DNA of 64,000 nt from an uncultured Schlesneria sp. (GTDB lineage: Bacteria; Planctomycetota; Planctomycetia; Planctomycetales; Planctomycetaceae): positions 16,825 to 80,824 of the forward strand of contig CAILLA010000187.1 in NCBI GenBank assembly GCA_903834925.1, written 5' to 3'. The translations under genes and the position numbers were made by a program. The notes below the pieces were generated by a model that had not been told where the DNA came from, ran no database searches, and saw only the letters and a program-made list of their open reading frames with translations. This document shows, piece by piece, positions 35,684-45,731 of the stretch. Numbering within the stretch: position 1 is the first letter of the stretch; each line of letters opens with the position of its first letter.

Positions 35684-36991
35684 ATGAAACTCTTATCCAC
35701 GTTGCTTCGCCGTTTTGTCCAGCGCGGAACACTGCGTGTCTTCGATGCGACAGGTCAACTGCACACTTTTTCTGGAATGCCTTCAGAACCGGCTGTGACC
35801 ATCCGCCTTCACAACAAGTCTCTTTACACCAAGCTCTTTTTTAATCCGGAATTATATGTCGGCGAAGCCTATATGAATGGCGAGCTGACATTTGAAGAAG
35901 GCTCGACCTGTTTTGACCTGCTAAACCTGTTCTCAAACAATCGAACCGGGCTGACGGGGCATCCCATTCAAACGATGTTGCGGCATTCGTGGAGATGGCT
36001 GCGACGACTGCATCAACACAACCCCATCGGCAAAGCACTGAAAAATGCTTCACATCACTATGATCTGTCAGACGATTTCTATCGTCTGTTCCTGGACGAG
36101 GACATGCAGTACACATGTGCTTATTACCGCAGCCCCGATGACACACTCGAGCAAGCCCAACTCAACAAGAAACGCCATGTCTGTGCCAAGTTGAAAATCG
36201 AAGACGGCATGAAGATCGCCGAATTGGGATGCGGTTGGGGAGGTTTAGCGCTCCATATTGCACAGACCGCTGATGTCGAAGTGACGGCGGTCAATCTTTC
36301 GATCGAACAGATTCGGGTCGCTCGCGAACGTGCGAGGAAATTGGGTCTGGAAAATCGAGTCCGCTTCGAACACATGGATTACCGCGATTTGCAGGGAACT
36401 TACGATCGCGTTGTATCGGTGGGAATGCTGGAACATGTCGGCGTGGGACATTACGACGAGTTCTTTCGCAAATTCCGCAGCCTTCTGAAAGAAGATGGAA
36501 TTGGCCTTGTGCATAGCATTGGACGCAACGCCCCGCCCGGCACGGCCAGCCCGTTTGTACGCAAATATATTTTTCCCGGCGGATACGCTCCGTCATTGTC
36601 AGAGATTTTCGCGCCGGCTGAACGCCAGCGGATCTGGATCGCCGACTGCGAGATCCTTCGCCTGCACTATTACTACACGCTTCGCGACTGGCGCGAGCGA
36701 TTCATGGCAAACTGGGATAAAGCCGCTGCCATCTATGACGAACGCATGTGTCGCATGTGGGAGTTTTATCTGATTTCGGCTCAACTGGCATTTCTGACTG
36801 GGTCAGAAATGGTTTTCCACCTTGTGCTTGCCAATAAACGCGATGCGGTTCCGATCGTGCGTGATTACATGGTCGACGATGAGCGTGCCGCTGAGCAGAT
36901 CCGATCCCCCATTTCAAAAATCGGTTCAGGGCCGCACGTCGATTTCAGCCGTAGTATTGTCACGGAAAAAAGCCCTTTAAAGACTTCGTGA
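35684..36991 (+). CDS. Cyclopropane-fatty-acyl-phospholipid synthase family methyltransferase
   Basis: A 435-residue SAM-dependent lipid methyltransferase. ATG 35684 has a strong GGAGG site nine bases upstream; the frame is open to 35531 but unlike the family. The N-terminal domain carries YVGEAYMNGELTFEEG. SAM motif I is IAELGCGWGGLALHIA. Later blocks are MLEHVGVGHYDEFF, YIFPGGYAPSLSEI and LHYYYTLRDWRERF, all standard for CFA synthases, including the C-terminal tyrosine-rich fatty-acid pocket. It would add a methylene or methyl group to unsaturated phospholipid acyl chains at the inner membrane surface. It is separated from both neighbours by more than 100 bp. A few family members modify other lipids, so the exact product is open. 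Confidence 0.92.
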   Translation: MKLLSTLLRRFVQRGTLRVFDATGQLHTFSGMPSEPAVTIRLHNKSLYTKLFFNPELYVGEAYMNGELTFEEGSTCFDLLNLFSNNRTGLTGHPIQTMLRHSWRWLRRLHQHNPIGKALKNASHHYDLSDDFYRLFLDEDMQYTCAYYRSPDDTLEQAQLNKKRHVCAKLKIEDGMKIAELGCGWGGLALHIAQTADVEVTAVNLSIEQIRVARERARKLGLENRVRFEHMDYRDLQGTYDRVVSVGMLEHVGVGHYDEFFRKFRSLLKEDGIGLVHSIGRNAPPGTASPFVRKYIFPGGYAPSLSEIFAPAERQRIWIADCEILRLHYYYTLRDWRERFMANWDKAAAIYDERMCRMWEFYLISAQLAFLTGSEMVFHLVLANKRDAVPIVRDYMVDDERAAEQIRSPISKIGSGPHVDFSRSIVTEKSPLKTS

Positions 36992-37102
36992 CAGACAATT
37001 TATCAATTTGTCGGGACATGATTGCCAATGAACCACGCAAAAATGTAGAGTCCTCGACCACTTGGTGGCGAACGAGAAAACCAGACAGAAGAAGTCGAGA
37101 AG

Positions 37103-38935
37103 ATGAAACCGAGTTTCTTTTGCCTGGCGATCTTGCTTGCCACAAATATGTCGATTGCAATCGCGGATGATCGTCCAAATATTCTCTGGCTGACTTCAGA
37201 AGACAACAGTGTCGACTGGGTCGGCTGCTATGGAAATCCGAACGCTGAAACTCCGCACATTGATAAGCTTGCGTCCGAAGGGTTTCGCTATTTGCACTGC
37301 TATGCGAACGCCCCCGTTTGTGCTCCTTCGCGCAGTGGCTGGATCACCGGTATCTATGCACTTTCGACCGGAACACACCAGATGCGTAGCCGGTATCAGA
37401 TTCCGCACGGTACAATCAAGTACTATCCCGACTTGCTGAAACAGGCAGGATACTACGTCGGTAACGTGACCAAGACCGACTACAACATTGGCGGACGTCC
37501 GGACGGTAACGCTTGGAACACGAATAAAGTCGACTGGAACGACCTGCCCAAACGGCAGCCGTTTTTCATGGTCATCAATAGCACGAAGTCGCACGAATCG
37601 ACGGCGTTCGGTGACATCGATCATACGACTCACAGCCCCGACAAAGTACGGCTGGCGAAGTATCACCCGGATATTCCTGAGATCCGCAAGAACTATGCGC
37701 ACTATCACGATCAGGTCAAAAAGATGGACGCCGACATCGGAAAGGCCCTCGCAGACCTTGAAAAAAGTGGTCTCGCTGAAAACACGATCGTGATTTACAA
37801 CTCGGACCACGGCGGAGTTCTCCCTCGCAGCAAACGTGTCTTGTACGATAGCGGTACGCATTGCCCGCTGGTCATCCGAATTCCAGAAAAATTCAAGCAC
37901 CTGCGTCCTGCCGAACCGGGCTCGACAGTCGACCGGCTAGTCAGTTTCATCGACATGCCAAAGACCTGGTTGAATCTGTGCGGTGTTGAAGCTCCGTGTT
38001 ATATGCAGGGCAAAATCTTTCTCGGTCCCAACGCAGAATCTCGCGAGTATCACGTCAGTTTTCGCGGCCGGATGGATGAACGAAGCGACAACTCCCGTGC
38101 GATCCGCGATCGGCGGTTTCTTTACATTCGCAATTACATGCCATACGCGCCCTGGGGGCAGCACCTGAGCTACCTGTGGACGATGAAGGCGACTCAAGCG
38201 TGGGAGCAACACCACAAGTCGGGCAAGACCGACGATGTCACTGGCCAGTTCTTTAAGACAAAGCCAATGGAAGAACTGTTCGATACCGACGCCGATCCAG
38301 ACAATGTCAACAACCTTGCAGAGAAGCCGCAATACGCCAACGAACTCGCGCGGTTGAGTAAGGCTCTCGACGCTTGGCAGCTGGAATATTTTGACGCGGG
38401 ATTGTTGCCCGAAACAGAATTGGTACGGCGGTCAGAGGCGAGCAATAAGACGATCTATGAACTCATCCGAGATCCGTCGTTGTACGATCTGAAGGGTTAC
38501 CAGCAGGCTGCTGCATTAGCGATGAAGCAAGATCCTGCAAATCTGCAAACATTCTACCGGAACCTCAGCCATTCCGATTCGGGAATTCGGTACTGGTCGG
38601 TCATCGGCTGTTTTCATTTGCAAGGGGACGCGAAGCTGGATCACGAATTGATCCGCAAGTGTCTGAATGACGATTCAGACCACGTGCGAGCAATGGCCGC
38701 ATGGATACTTTATCGCGAAGGCGAAAGATCGGATGCTCAACTATGCTGGAATCAATTGCTCAGCAACAGTTCATATGCCTCACTCGAAGTCTTTAACATC
38801 ATCGATTGGATCGGTGACGGACACACGCCTTACGTCCCGGCGATGCGTGCCTGCCACTATGATCACGGAGAATACATTGACCGGATGAAGTCGTACTTTG
38901 GGATCAGCGGCGTTCCAATCGGCGAGCAAAAATAA
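37103..38935 (+). CDS. Exported sulfatase (heparan N-sulfatase-like) with C-terminal HEAT-like region
   Basis: A 610-residue type I sulfatase. The signal peptide is MKPSFFCLAILLATNMSIAIA. Metal-binding start is RPNILWLTSEDN. The formylglycine signature is CAPSRSGWITG, with Cys73 as the residue to be converted. Further blocks are FFMVINSTKSHE, DHGGVLPRSKR and GTHCPLVIRIP. Residues ~480-600 form helical pairs (GIRYWSVIGCFHL, HVRAMAAWILYREG) like HEAT repeats, an extension often seen in planctomycete sulfatases. It should desulfate sulfated polysaccharides outside the cytoplasm. No carbohydrate-utilisation genes flank it. The SUMF1-like gene at 60.9 kb lacks the usual cysteine pair, so the activating enzyme is probably elsewhere. 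Confidence 0.92.
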   Translation: MKPSFFCLAILLATNMSIAIADDRPNILWLTSEDNSVDWVGCYGNPNAETPHIDKLASEGFRYLHCYANAPVCAPSRSGWITGIYALSTGTHQMRSRYQIPHGTIKYYPDLLKQAGYYVGNVTKTDYNIGGRPDGNAWNTNKVDWNDLPKRQPFFMVINSTKSHESTAFGDIDHTTHSPDKVRLAKYHPDIPEIRKNYAHYHDQVKKMDADIGKALADLEKSGLAENTIVIYNSDHGGVLPRSKRVLYDSGTHCPLVIRIPEKFKHLRPAEPGSTVDRLVSFIDMPKTWLNLCGVEAPCYMQGKIFLGPNAESREYHVSFRGRMDERSDNSRAIRDRRFLYIRNYMPYAPWGQHLSYLWTMKATQAWEQHHKSGKTDDVTGQFFKTKPMEELFDTDADPDNVNNLAEKPQYANELARLSKALDAWQLEYFDAGLLPETELVRRSEASNKTIYELIRDPSLYDLKGYQQAAALAMKQDPANLQTFYRNLSHSDSGIRYWSVIGCFHLQGDAKLDHELIRKCLNDDSDHVRAMAAWILYREGERSDAQLCWNQLLSNSSYASLEVFNIIDWIGDGHTPYVPAMRACHYDHGEYIDRMKSYFGISGVPIGEQK

Positions 38936-39244
38936 ACCCGTCCCTGGACAAAGCGATAAATTCAGGGCAAGACATTGAAGTCCTCAGGCGGGCGTTTTCT
39001 TTGCGTTGCGCCACCACAATGAGTTAGGAAACCTTTCTCTGGACGGGTTCCACCAAATCGTGCTCGTCGTTCAACGACCGTTTCCAGCGGGGTATTTGGA
39101 CAATCGCGGATCAAAGCAATTTCTGATGGAATTCTCATCCTCGATCGCTTAGTGTATTTCTTTAAACACCGGAAATGATTGTCGTTTGTCAACCTGGATC
39201 TCGCGAATCGATTCTGGGTTTCATTTCCGCATCAGGAACCTGAC
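38936..39244. other. Intergenic region, nothing recognised
   Basis: 309 bases lie between the sulfatase stop and the TPR gene start. Only low-quality open frames are seen and no hairpin with a T-run. It probably contains the promoter of the TPR-CRTAC1 pair. Confidence 0.4.
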
Positions 39245-40519
39245 GTGCTCAGTTCGTTATCGACCAGAAAAAGGACTTTCCGCCGACGAATCCTCGCTTC
39301 GTTTCTTTGCCTGAGCGCCGGAATATCACTGGTTTATTTCTGGAGTGATTTATGTCTTTGGCGCACGGAAGCCAATTTGAAACAGCGGAAAAATGTTGCC
39401 GCAGAAAAGTGGCTGAAACGCAGCCGCTGGTTCAACCGGGGCTTGGATCCACGAACATGCCTGTTGCAACTCCGTGTCGCTCGCCGCTCAGGCGACTTTC
39501 GAGAAGTCGAACGTCTGTTAAATCAAGCGGTGAAAGTGGGAGTCCCTCGTAAAGAGTTGGAACGAGAACGCTGGTTGGCGATGGCGCAAACGAATCAATT
39601 CGAGGCGATGCAGTCGCGCTGGAATGATTTGCTCAAAGATGCCCGAGACGATGAGCCAGAGATTGCGCGAGCCCATTACACGTGGGCTATGATTTACCAT
39701 AATCATGAACTCGCCAAGTGGACACTGGAACTCTGGCACCAGGATTATCCGAATGATCCCGAACCGTTGATATTGACGGGACGGTATTATCAATCGATGA
39801 CAAGCTGGGAAAGCTCAGAAAAAGCCTATCGCGCGGCACTCGCAGTTGCTCCGGAAAATGCCGATTGCCAACTTCTGCTGGCGAAAGTCCTTCAAATCCG
39901 GTTGAAAACGGATGAGGCGATTTCACTTTTTCAGAAATATCTGCGGCAACATCCGAACGACGCAACCGCCCTGCAGGGACTTGCCGAAAGCCTTGCCACC
40001 CACGGGGAGGTCGACAAGGCGATTCAAATGTTTCAGGAAGGATTAAGAAGCCATCCTGAGGATTTAATGCTTCTGAAATCGTGCGGAGAATTGATGCTCT
40101 CGTCCGGTGACGCAGCTGGTGCCGCCGTCGTACTGGAAAAGGCATATCGAATGGTTCCTGAGCATGCGAATCTCGCCAATTCGCTGGCCCGCGCCTGGAA
40201 AGCGAGTGGTCGCCTAGCCGAAGCCGAACCCTTGTTCGCGTTCGTTGCGGAATCGCAACCAAAACTGATTGAAATGGGGGCGATGGAAAAACAGTTGCGT
40301 GACCAACCGAATAACTTGGAGCTTCGGATGAAAATCGCCGAAATCGTCGCACGATTCGTTTCTCGTCGCGATGCAATACGCTGGTGCGAGAACTTGCTGT
40401 TGATTGCACCAAAATACAAACCGGCGCATGAGGAATTGGTGAAGCTCTACCAATCACTCGGGGAAGACAAGCTGGCGATGCGTCACGCGAATGGGTTTGA
40501 GCAGGACGCGAAACCATGA
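39245..40519 (+). CDS. Membrane-anchored TPR protein
   Basis: A ~424-residue protein. GTG at 39245 is the preferred start (MLSSLSTRKRTFRRR, with an AGGA site 11 bases upstream); a TTG at 39179 in frame is the alternative. One helix, ILASFLCLSAGISLVYFW, anchors it to the inner membrane. About eight tetratricopeptide repeats follow, for example SSEKAYRAALAVAPENADCQL, DEAISLFQKYLRQHPNDATAL and DKAIQMFQEGLRSHPEDLML. TPRs mediate protein-protein contacts, presumably in the periplasm. Its stop overlaps the next gene's start by four bases (ATGA at 40516), so it is translationally coupled to the CRTAC1-type protein. The same pair recurs in reversed order at 43.8-47.0 kb. Confidence 0.85.
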   Translation: MLSSLSTRKRTFRRRILASFLCLSAGISLVYFWSDLCLWRTEANLKQRKNVAAEKWLKRSRWFNRGLDPRTCLLQLRVARRSGDFREVERLLNQAVKVGVPRKELERERWLAMAQTNQFEAMQSRWNDLLKDARDDEPEIARAHYTWAMIYHNHELAKWTLELWHQDYPNDPEPLILTGRYYQSMTSWESSEKAYRAALAVAPENADCQLLLAKVLQIRLKTDEAISLFQKYLRQHPNDATALQGLAESLATHGEVDKAIQMFQEGLRSHPEDLMLLKSCGELMLSSGDAAGAAVVLEKAYRMVPEHANLANSLARAWKASGRLAEAEPLFAFVAESQPKLIEMGAMEKQLRDQPNNLELRMKIAEIVARFVSRRDAIRWCENLLLIAPKYKPAHEELVKLYQSLGEDKLAMRHANGFEQDAKP

Positions 40520-42252
40520 ATGGATCGTCGAAAACCGGATGGCAGTGGAGATTACTTTGTCGTTTTGTGGTGATCTGTGCGATCTCAGGCTGTTCGCCGA
40601 GTCATCAAAACGATTCCAATCCTGGTTCGACGACGTCCCCGATTGCGCCTGGCATCGTCAATCGACTTGGCCCGAAAATTGAATTTGTAGACGTGGCCGA
40701 ATCGAGCGGCGTAACGTGGATTGGACGCAACGGAGAAGAGGCGAAAAAATCAACGTTGCTTCAAATGGCTGGAACTGGTTGCGCAATCGAAGATTATGAC
40801 TGCGATGGGAAGCTCGATCTCTTTTTTGCAGGCGGCGGAGAATTTGGCGAGGGACGTGAGATCCTGCCCTTGCCATTCGGCTTGTATCGTCAGTTTTCAC
40901 CCTGGAATTACATTTCGGTTGCCAAAGAGGCGGGATTGAACCCGATTCGGCACTACAACCACGGCACATACACGGCGGACATCGATAACGATGGATTTCC
41001 GGATCTGCTGATTACCGGTTGGGGTGGACTTCAATTGTTCCAGAACCATGGGGATGGAACATTCGAAGATATCACAGAGTCAGCGGGCTTGACTGATTCC
41101 CTGTGGAGCACGGCGGCCGGGTGGGGAGATTTCAATCGGGACCATGTGCTCGATCTTTACGTCGGCCATTACACGGACTGGTCGTTTGATAATGATCCTG
41201 TGTGTATCAACCCAAATAGCAAACAGCGAAATCTCTGCGCTCCGACTGACTTTGAAGGCTTGCCTTGTACGGTCTATCTCGGGAATGGAGACGGAACCTA
41301 TCGTGACGCGAGTGCGGAATTGGGCATCCATGAAATTGGCAAAGTTTTGGGAGTCGTCATCGCCGACATCAACGGCGATCTTCAGCCTGATCTTTATGTC
41401 GCGAATGACGCGCTCCCCAATCACCTCTATGTCTCACAACCTGCGGGAAATTATCGCGAAGTCGCTATACAATATGGAGTTGCGCTGGGTGAGACGGGTG
41501 TTTCTGACGGCAGCATGGGTGTTGATCTTGGTGACCTGGACGGCGATGGAAAAATCGATATCTGGGTGGCAAACTACGAGCAGCAGAGCTTTGCGCTCTA
41601 TCGTAATCTCGGAAACGAACTGTTTACTCATGCCAGCCGACCGTTTGGAATCACGGCTGTCGGAACGTTAGCCGTCGGGTTTGGAACGGTCATTTTTGAT
41701 GCCGATGGTGACGGATTTTCTGATATCTTTTGCTCGAATGGACATGTCTGGGCACCAGTTCCGGGCGTAGTAAGTCGTCAGCGCCCGTATCTTTTGCGGA
41801 ACGATCGCGGCAAGAAATTTCTTAACATCGCCACGGAGTCAAGGGGTTATTTGAATGAGCTGCACCTGGGCCGTGGTGCTGCGAGCGGTGATTTGGACGG
41901 GAATGGAACCCCAGACTTGGTCGTCACCCATATCAACGAGCGAGTCGCAATCTTGAGAAACGACACCCCGATGCTGAATTGGCTGGAGGTCAAGTTAGTC
42001 GGACGTGTGAGCAATCGTTCAGCAATTGGTGCCAGCGTCTCGATCAAGACGCAACATGTTACGCAGATTGGGCTTGTAAAAGGTGGTGGAAGCTACCTTT
42101 CGACCAGCGATCGAACATTGAACTTCGGACTTGGTACAGCTTCTGTTATCGAAACCCTCGTCGTTAAATGGCCATCAGGTAAAACCACGGAACTCGAAAC
42201 CGTCAGCTGCGGTCAAAAGATTCTGCTGATCGAAGAAAGTGGCGCTCCCTGA
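40516..42252 (+). CDS. CRTAC1-type FG-GAP/VCBS beta-propeller lipoprotein with ASPIC/UnbV domain (1)
   Basis: A 578-residue exported protein. The N-terminus FVVICAISGC is a lipobox, so it is likely lipid-anchored. Seven calcium-binding FG-GAP/VCBS motifs are readable: DYDCDGKLDL, DIDNDGFPDL, DFNRDHVLDL, DINGDLQPDL, DLDGDGKIDI, DADGDGFSDI and DLDGNGTPDL. These fit a seven-bladed propeller. The last ~90 residues are an ASPIC/UnbV domain (KGGGSYLSTSDRTLNFGLG, VKWPSGKTTEL). Family members occur on surfaces of planctomycetes, acidobacteria and animals, with cell-contact or polymer-binding roles suspected. It is coupled to the TPR protein upstream, a likely partner. A paralogue with the same design starts at 43843. 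Confidence 0.92.
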   Translation: MNGSSKTGWQWRLLCRFVVICAISGCSPSHQNDSNPGSTTSPIAPGIVNRLGPKIEFVDVAESSGVTWIGRNGEEAKKSTLLQMAGTGCAIEDYDCDGKLDLFFAGGGEFGEGREILPLPFGLYRQFSPWNYISVAKEAGLNPIRHYNHGTYTADIDNDGFPDLLITGWGGLQLFQNHGDGTFEDITESAGLTDSLWSTAAGWGDFNRDHVLDLYVGHYTDWSFDNDPVCINPNSKQRNLCAPTDFEGLPCTVYLGNGDGTYRDASAELGIHEIGKVLGVVIADINGDLQPDLYVANDALPNHLYVSQPAGNYREVAIQYGVALGETGVSDGSMGVDLGDLDGDGKIDIWVANYEQQSFALYRNLGNELFTHASRPFGITAVGTLAVGFGTVIFDADGDGFSDIFCSNGHVWAPVPGVVSRQRPYLLRNDRGKKFLNIATESRGYLNELHLGRGAASGDLDGNGTPDLVVTHINERVAILRNDTPMLNWLEVKLVGRVSNRSAIGASVSIKTQHVTQIGLVKGGGSYLSTSDRTLNFGLGTASVIETLVVKWPSGKTTELETVSCGQKILLIEESGAP

Positions 42253-42647
42253 AATAACGATCTTTCAGGAAATTCTCGATTCGCCCGCGAGACACCTCGA
42301 AAACAGGAACTTAAGTACACCACACAATCGCATCACACCAGGCACATCCGGCATTACGGACATTTTTGGTAATTCGGCTCGTTTTAAGTTTGACAGCATT
42401 ATTCATATTCAGTTAACCTCTACACAATTCCGAAGTCAGGATTCGGAATTCCGATGAGATGTTCGCATTTCAGATTGACGATCCAATCTGTTTTGGTTTC
42501 TTCGAGAGGGGTACTCTTTCAAGAAACATCGTTGAGAAGTGGGCCTGTTCTTTCATTTTTTCGTTTGCAAGTTACTTGGCCTGCCGGTTTCCAGAGTTTT
42601 GTGATTGGTTTTAAAGTTCGTTCGTTATTTTTTGAGGAGGGTTACTG
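42253..42647. other. Intergenic promoter region of the DUF1559 gene
   Basis: 395 bases without a credible gene. The last bases before 42648 include GAGGAGGG, a very strong ribosome site. AT-rich stretches around 42370-42420 and 42550-42570 could hold promoters, but no -10/-35 pair can be fixed by eye. Confidence 0.4.
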
Positions 42648-43739
42648 ATGTCGAAGTCGAAAGTACGTGGATTCACCTTGATCGAACTGCTGGTTGTGAT
42701 TGCAATCATCGCGGTTTTGATCGCATTGTTGCTACCAGCGGTGCAGCAGGCTCGCGAAGCCGCTCGCCGTACCCAGTGTAAGAACAATCTCAAGCAGATT
42801 GGTTTGGCATGTCATAACTACCACGACACATCGAAACAGTTCCCGCAGAACTGGTCCGGTCGTGGACTGTCAGAATCCGTCCGTGGGGACTGGCAGAATT
42901 GCTTCGGCGATTTCGGCTGGATCGTTATGGCTCTTCCTTATTTCGATAACGCTCCCCTTTACAACCAATTCAACTTTCTGGACAACAACGGTGGCCCCGG
43001 CGGGCCTGGAAGCTATCCAGGCAGCACAGCGGGCAACCCCAGCCGCGGTTGGACTTCACAGCAAAACACCCAGGCCGCCACGACGATTCTTCAAGCCGTC
43101 ATGTGCCCAAGCAATCCTCAGTCCGACAAGCAATACGCGAATGTGGCTGGTTGCTCCGGTGGCCAAACATACAACAACACTCCAGTTGGTCGTTCGGATT
43201 ACGTGGGAAGCATGGGCTTCGAGCGTGCTGACTGGCAGAACTGCCTTGCTTCGGACCAAAATGGAAAAGGGATTCCTCTTACCTGGAGCAACACCGACAA
43301 CATTCCTGGTGTTGTACACAATGGTTGGGGTGAAGGTTCCGGTGGAAACTCAACTGGCCCTGCTTACCTCGCCCAAATGAACGGCTGCTTCAGCCACTCT
43401 GGTACTTGCAAGATCCGTGACATCGTCGATGGTACCTCGACCACGATCCTCGTCATGGAAGATCATCACTGGTCAAATGGTCCAGCGACTCCAAGCCAGG
43501 TCGCTGGAACAGTTGGTTGGGCTGGTCCAATGCAAGTTGCTTCGACCGCCCACCTGATTAACCAAAATTATGGGTATCCTGACGGAAACCAGTGCCACGG
43601 TATCAGCAGCACCCACGTCGGTGGTGCCCACGTACTCATGGCTGACGGTTCCGTTCGATTCCTCTCTGAGAACATGTCAGTGATCGTTCTGCAAGCAATC
43701 TCGACACGTGCTGGTGGTGACGTTGCAGGCGAATTCTAG
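42648..43739 (+). CDS. DUF1559 protein with type IV prepilin-like N-terminus
   Basis: A 363-residue protein. MSKSKVRGFTLIELLVVIAIIAVLIALLLP is split here as a short basic leader, the GFTLIE prepilin-peptidase site (cleavage after Gly8) and a hydrophobic helix. QQAREAARRTQCKNNLKQIGLACHNYHD is the standard entry to the DUF1559 domain. The C-terminal block GGAHVLMADGSVRFLSENM closes it. These pseudopilin-like proteins are present in dozens of copies per planctomycete genome. A GAGGAGGG ribosome site and a textbook terminator suggest high, independent expression. It sits between two TPR/CRTAC1 pairs. It may be assembled or exported by a type II-secretion-like system; the GspE-type ATPase at 4.5 kb is the only such component in the window. 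Confidence 0.95.
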   Translation: MSKSKVRGFTLIELLVVIAIIAVLIALLLPAVQQAREAARRTQCKNNLKQIGLACHNYHDTSKQFPQNWSGRGLSESVRGDWQNCFGDFGWIVMALPYFDNAPLYNQFNFLDNNGGPGGPGSYPGSTAGNPSRGWTSQQNTQAATTILQAVMCPSNPQSDKQYANVAGCSGGQTYNNTPVGRSDYVGSMGFERADWQNCLASDQNGKGIPLTWSNTDNIPGVVHNGWGEGSGGNSTGPAYLAQMNGCFSHSGTCKIRDIVDGTSTTILVMEDHHWSNGPATPSQVAGTVGWAGPMQVASTAHLINQNYGYPDGNQCHGISSTHVGGAHVLMADGSVRFLSENMSVIVLQAISTRAGGDVAGEF

Positions 43740-43777
43740 AATCGCTTGAGTTAGAGCCAACAATTTTTCAGCTGAAA

Positions 43778-43816
43778 TCTCGTCACCGGCAATTATGTCG
43801 GTGACGAGACTTTTTT
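43778..43816 (+). terminator. Intrinsic terminator of the DUF1559 gene
   Basis: A perfect 11-bp stem (TCTCGTCACCG at 43778-43788 with its complement at 43799-43809) has a 10-base loop, followed by C and six T. It starts 39 bases past the DUF1559 stop and ends 27 bases before the next gene. Confidence 0.88.
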
Positions 43817-43842
43817 CGTAAGGCTTCGAAAACACTGATAAT

Positions 43843-45657
43843 ATGATCGTGAAAACGGTGGTGAGCCAAAAAGTCTTCCTGATTGGCTTGCTGCTTTGCA
43901 GTCTAACGGGGTGTGAGCAAAGCAGCAGGACGGCAAATGACGTCATTGTTTCGGCCGATCACAAGCCAGTCGAATCAGCCGCATCCAAAGTCGGTCTTTC
44001 CAAACCGAACGGTTCCTTGGTCGAAGCCCCCTTTGCTGAATCGCCGCGCGACACCAAAAAGTCACCCAACCGACTTACGACTTTTCCTCATTTCGAAGAC
44101 GTTGCTGAACAGCTTGGGGTCTCGTTCACCTATGCGAATGGCGCCACGGGTAAGGTTCTGATGGTGGAGTCGACCGGAGGAGGCGCCGGATGGTTCGATT
44201 TTGACGGTGACGGACTGTTGGACCTTTACGTGTGCCAGGGAGGGGATCCCGCCACGGAAGAACGCCACAACGAACCTTTGGATCAACTGTTTCGCCAGAT
44301 TGAACCTGATCGGTTCGTTGCTGTCACAGAGGTTGCGGGAGTTTTTGAGCGGTATTATGGGCAGGGAGTAGCGATCGCCGATTTTGATGACGACGGATTC
44401 GATGACGTGTACATCACGAATGTCGGTCCAAACACGCTCATGAAAAATCAAGGTGACGGAACGTTTAAAGACGTTAGTCTTGAGGCGAGCGTTGCCAACC
44501 CCCTTTGGAGCAGCAGTGCCGCATGGGGAGATCTTGATGGCGACGGAGATCTCGACCTCTATGTTTGTAATTACGTTGACTATGACCCCTACCATCCCAT
44601 CCCCTGTGGAAATCATGGTAAACCGGGAACGTGTCATCCGGAAAATATGGACGCTGTCCCGGACGAATGTTACTTCAACCAAGGGGATGGAACGTTTCTT
44701 CCTGAGGCCCGGACAAGAGGGTTGTTTGGACCTCTCAACAAAGCCTTGGGTGTCGTTATTGCTGATATGAATAACGATGGCATCCCCGATGTTTACGTCA
44801 CGAATGATACGACGCCAAACTTTCTGTTTATCAATCAGGGAAGCGGCCATTTCGTCGAATCTGCCGTTCAACTTGGATGTGCAGTCAGCCGTGAAGGGCT
44901 ACCTCAAGCCAGCATGGGGGTAGCACTGGGTGACTTTGATCAGAACGGATGGCTGGATCTTTATTGCACTCATTTCACGCAAGAATCGAATACACTTTAC
45001 AAAAACCTTGGACCTTCCGGATTTCAAGATGTAACAGGATTCGTCGGACTGCACGCTCCGACGCTGAAGTATCTTGGGTTTGGTACAATCATGACAGACT
45101 TTAACCAGGACGGCCATGAGGACATCTTCATCACGAATGGTCACATCAATGACTGGCGTGAAAGTGGGAAGCTTTGGCAAATGGAACCGCAGATCTTCAG
45201 TTACGAGGGGCCACGATTCGTCGATTGTGGCCCGATGGCGGGTGACTTTTTCAAAAAAGCAGTCATTGGTCGCGGAGTGGCACGGGGAGACTTTGATAAC
45301 GATGGTGACTGGGATCTGGCGGTCGTCCATCAGAACACGCCAACGGCAATCCTTCGAAACGATTCGTCGCGTGGCAATTGGCTGAAATTGAGATTTCTCT
45401 GCACTACGAATCGCCGAGGTTGGGGAACCCGCGTAAGATTACAGCAAGGCAATAGAACCTTGGTTCAAGAGATGGCAGGAGGAACCAGCTATGTGTCTGC
45501 TCACGAAGCGGCGCTGATCTTTGGATTGGGTGAAAATTCCGCTCCGATCCACTTGGAAATTCGTTGGCCAAACGGAGAATTGGAGACTCTTGACGACGTG
45601 AGCACGAATCAGGAGCTTGTTTTGAGGCAACTACGTAAAGCGGACCTGAAGAATTGA
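43843..45657 (+). CDS. CRTAC1-type FG-GAP/VCBS beta-propeller lipoprotein with ASPIC/UnbV domain (2)
   Basis: A 604-residue paralogue of the protein at 40516. The lipobox is in VFLIGLLLCSLTGC. Calcium-loop repeats are DFDGDGLLDL, DFDDDGFDDV, DLDGDGDLDL, DMNNDGIPDV, DFDQNGWLDL, DFNQDGHEDI and DFDNDGDWDL. The C-terminal ASPIC/UnbV domain has MAGGTSYVSAHEAALIFGLG and IRWPNGELETLDD. The start lies 26 bp after the DUF1559 terminator, so it has its own promoter within or just past that hairpin, or relies on readthrough. Its stop overlaps a possible TTG start of the following TPR gene. The shared design with the first pair suggests duplicated machinery. Confidence 0.92.
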   Translation: MIVKTVVSQKVFLIGLLLCSLTGCEQSSRTANDVIVSADHKPVESAASKVGLSKPNGSLVEAPFAESPRDTKKSPNRLTTFPHFEDVAEQLGVSFTYANGATGKVLMVESTGGGAGWFDFDGDGLLDLYVCQGGDPATEERHNEPLDQLFRQIEPDRFVAVTEVAGVFERYYGQGVAIADFDDDGFDDVYITNVGPNTLMKNQGDGTFKDVSLEASVANPLWSSSAAWGDLDGDGDLDLYVCNYVDYDPYHPIPCGNHGKPGTCHPENMDAVPDECYFNQGDGTFLPEARTRGLFGPLNKALGVVIADMNNDGIPDVYVTNDTTPNFLFINQGSGHFVESAVQLGCAVSREGLPQASMGVALGDFDQNGWLDLYCTHFTQESNTLYKNLGPSGFQDVTGFVGLHAPTLKYLGFGTIMTDFNQDGHEDIFITNGHINDWRESGKLWQMEPQIFSYEGPRFVDCGPMAGDFFKKAVIGRGVARGDFDNDGDWDLAVVHQNTPTAILRNDSSRGNWLKLRFLCTTNRRGWGTRVRLQQGNRTLVQEMAGGTSYVSAHEAALIFGLGENSAPIHLEIRWPNGELETLDDVSTNQELVLRQLRKADLKN

Positions 45658-45731
45658 CGGCCTTGGGTGAATCGCGGCAGTTGGAAGCCTCATCTGCACA
45701 GACAATTCATCGAATAACGATCGAGGACGAA

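Noticed and set aside
38962..39192. A 76-codon minus-strand frame upstream of the first TPR gene
   Set aside because: No ribosome site, no hydrophobic or domain signature, and it would run into the likely promoter of the TPR gene.
39687..40517. A 276-codon open frame antisense to the first TPR gene
   Set aside because: It is Arg/Ser/Pro-rich, as shadow frames usually are, and overlaps a gene with repeated TPR motifs and coupled translation.
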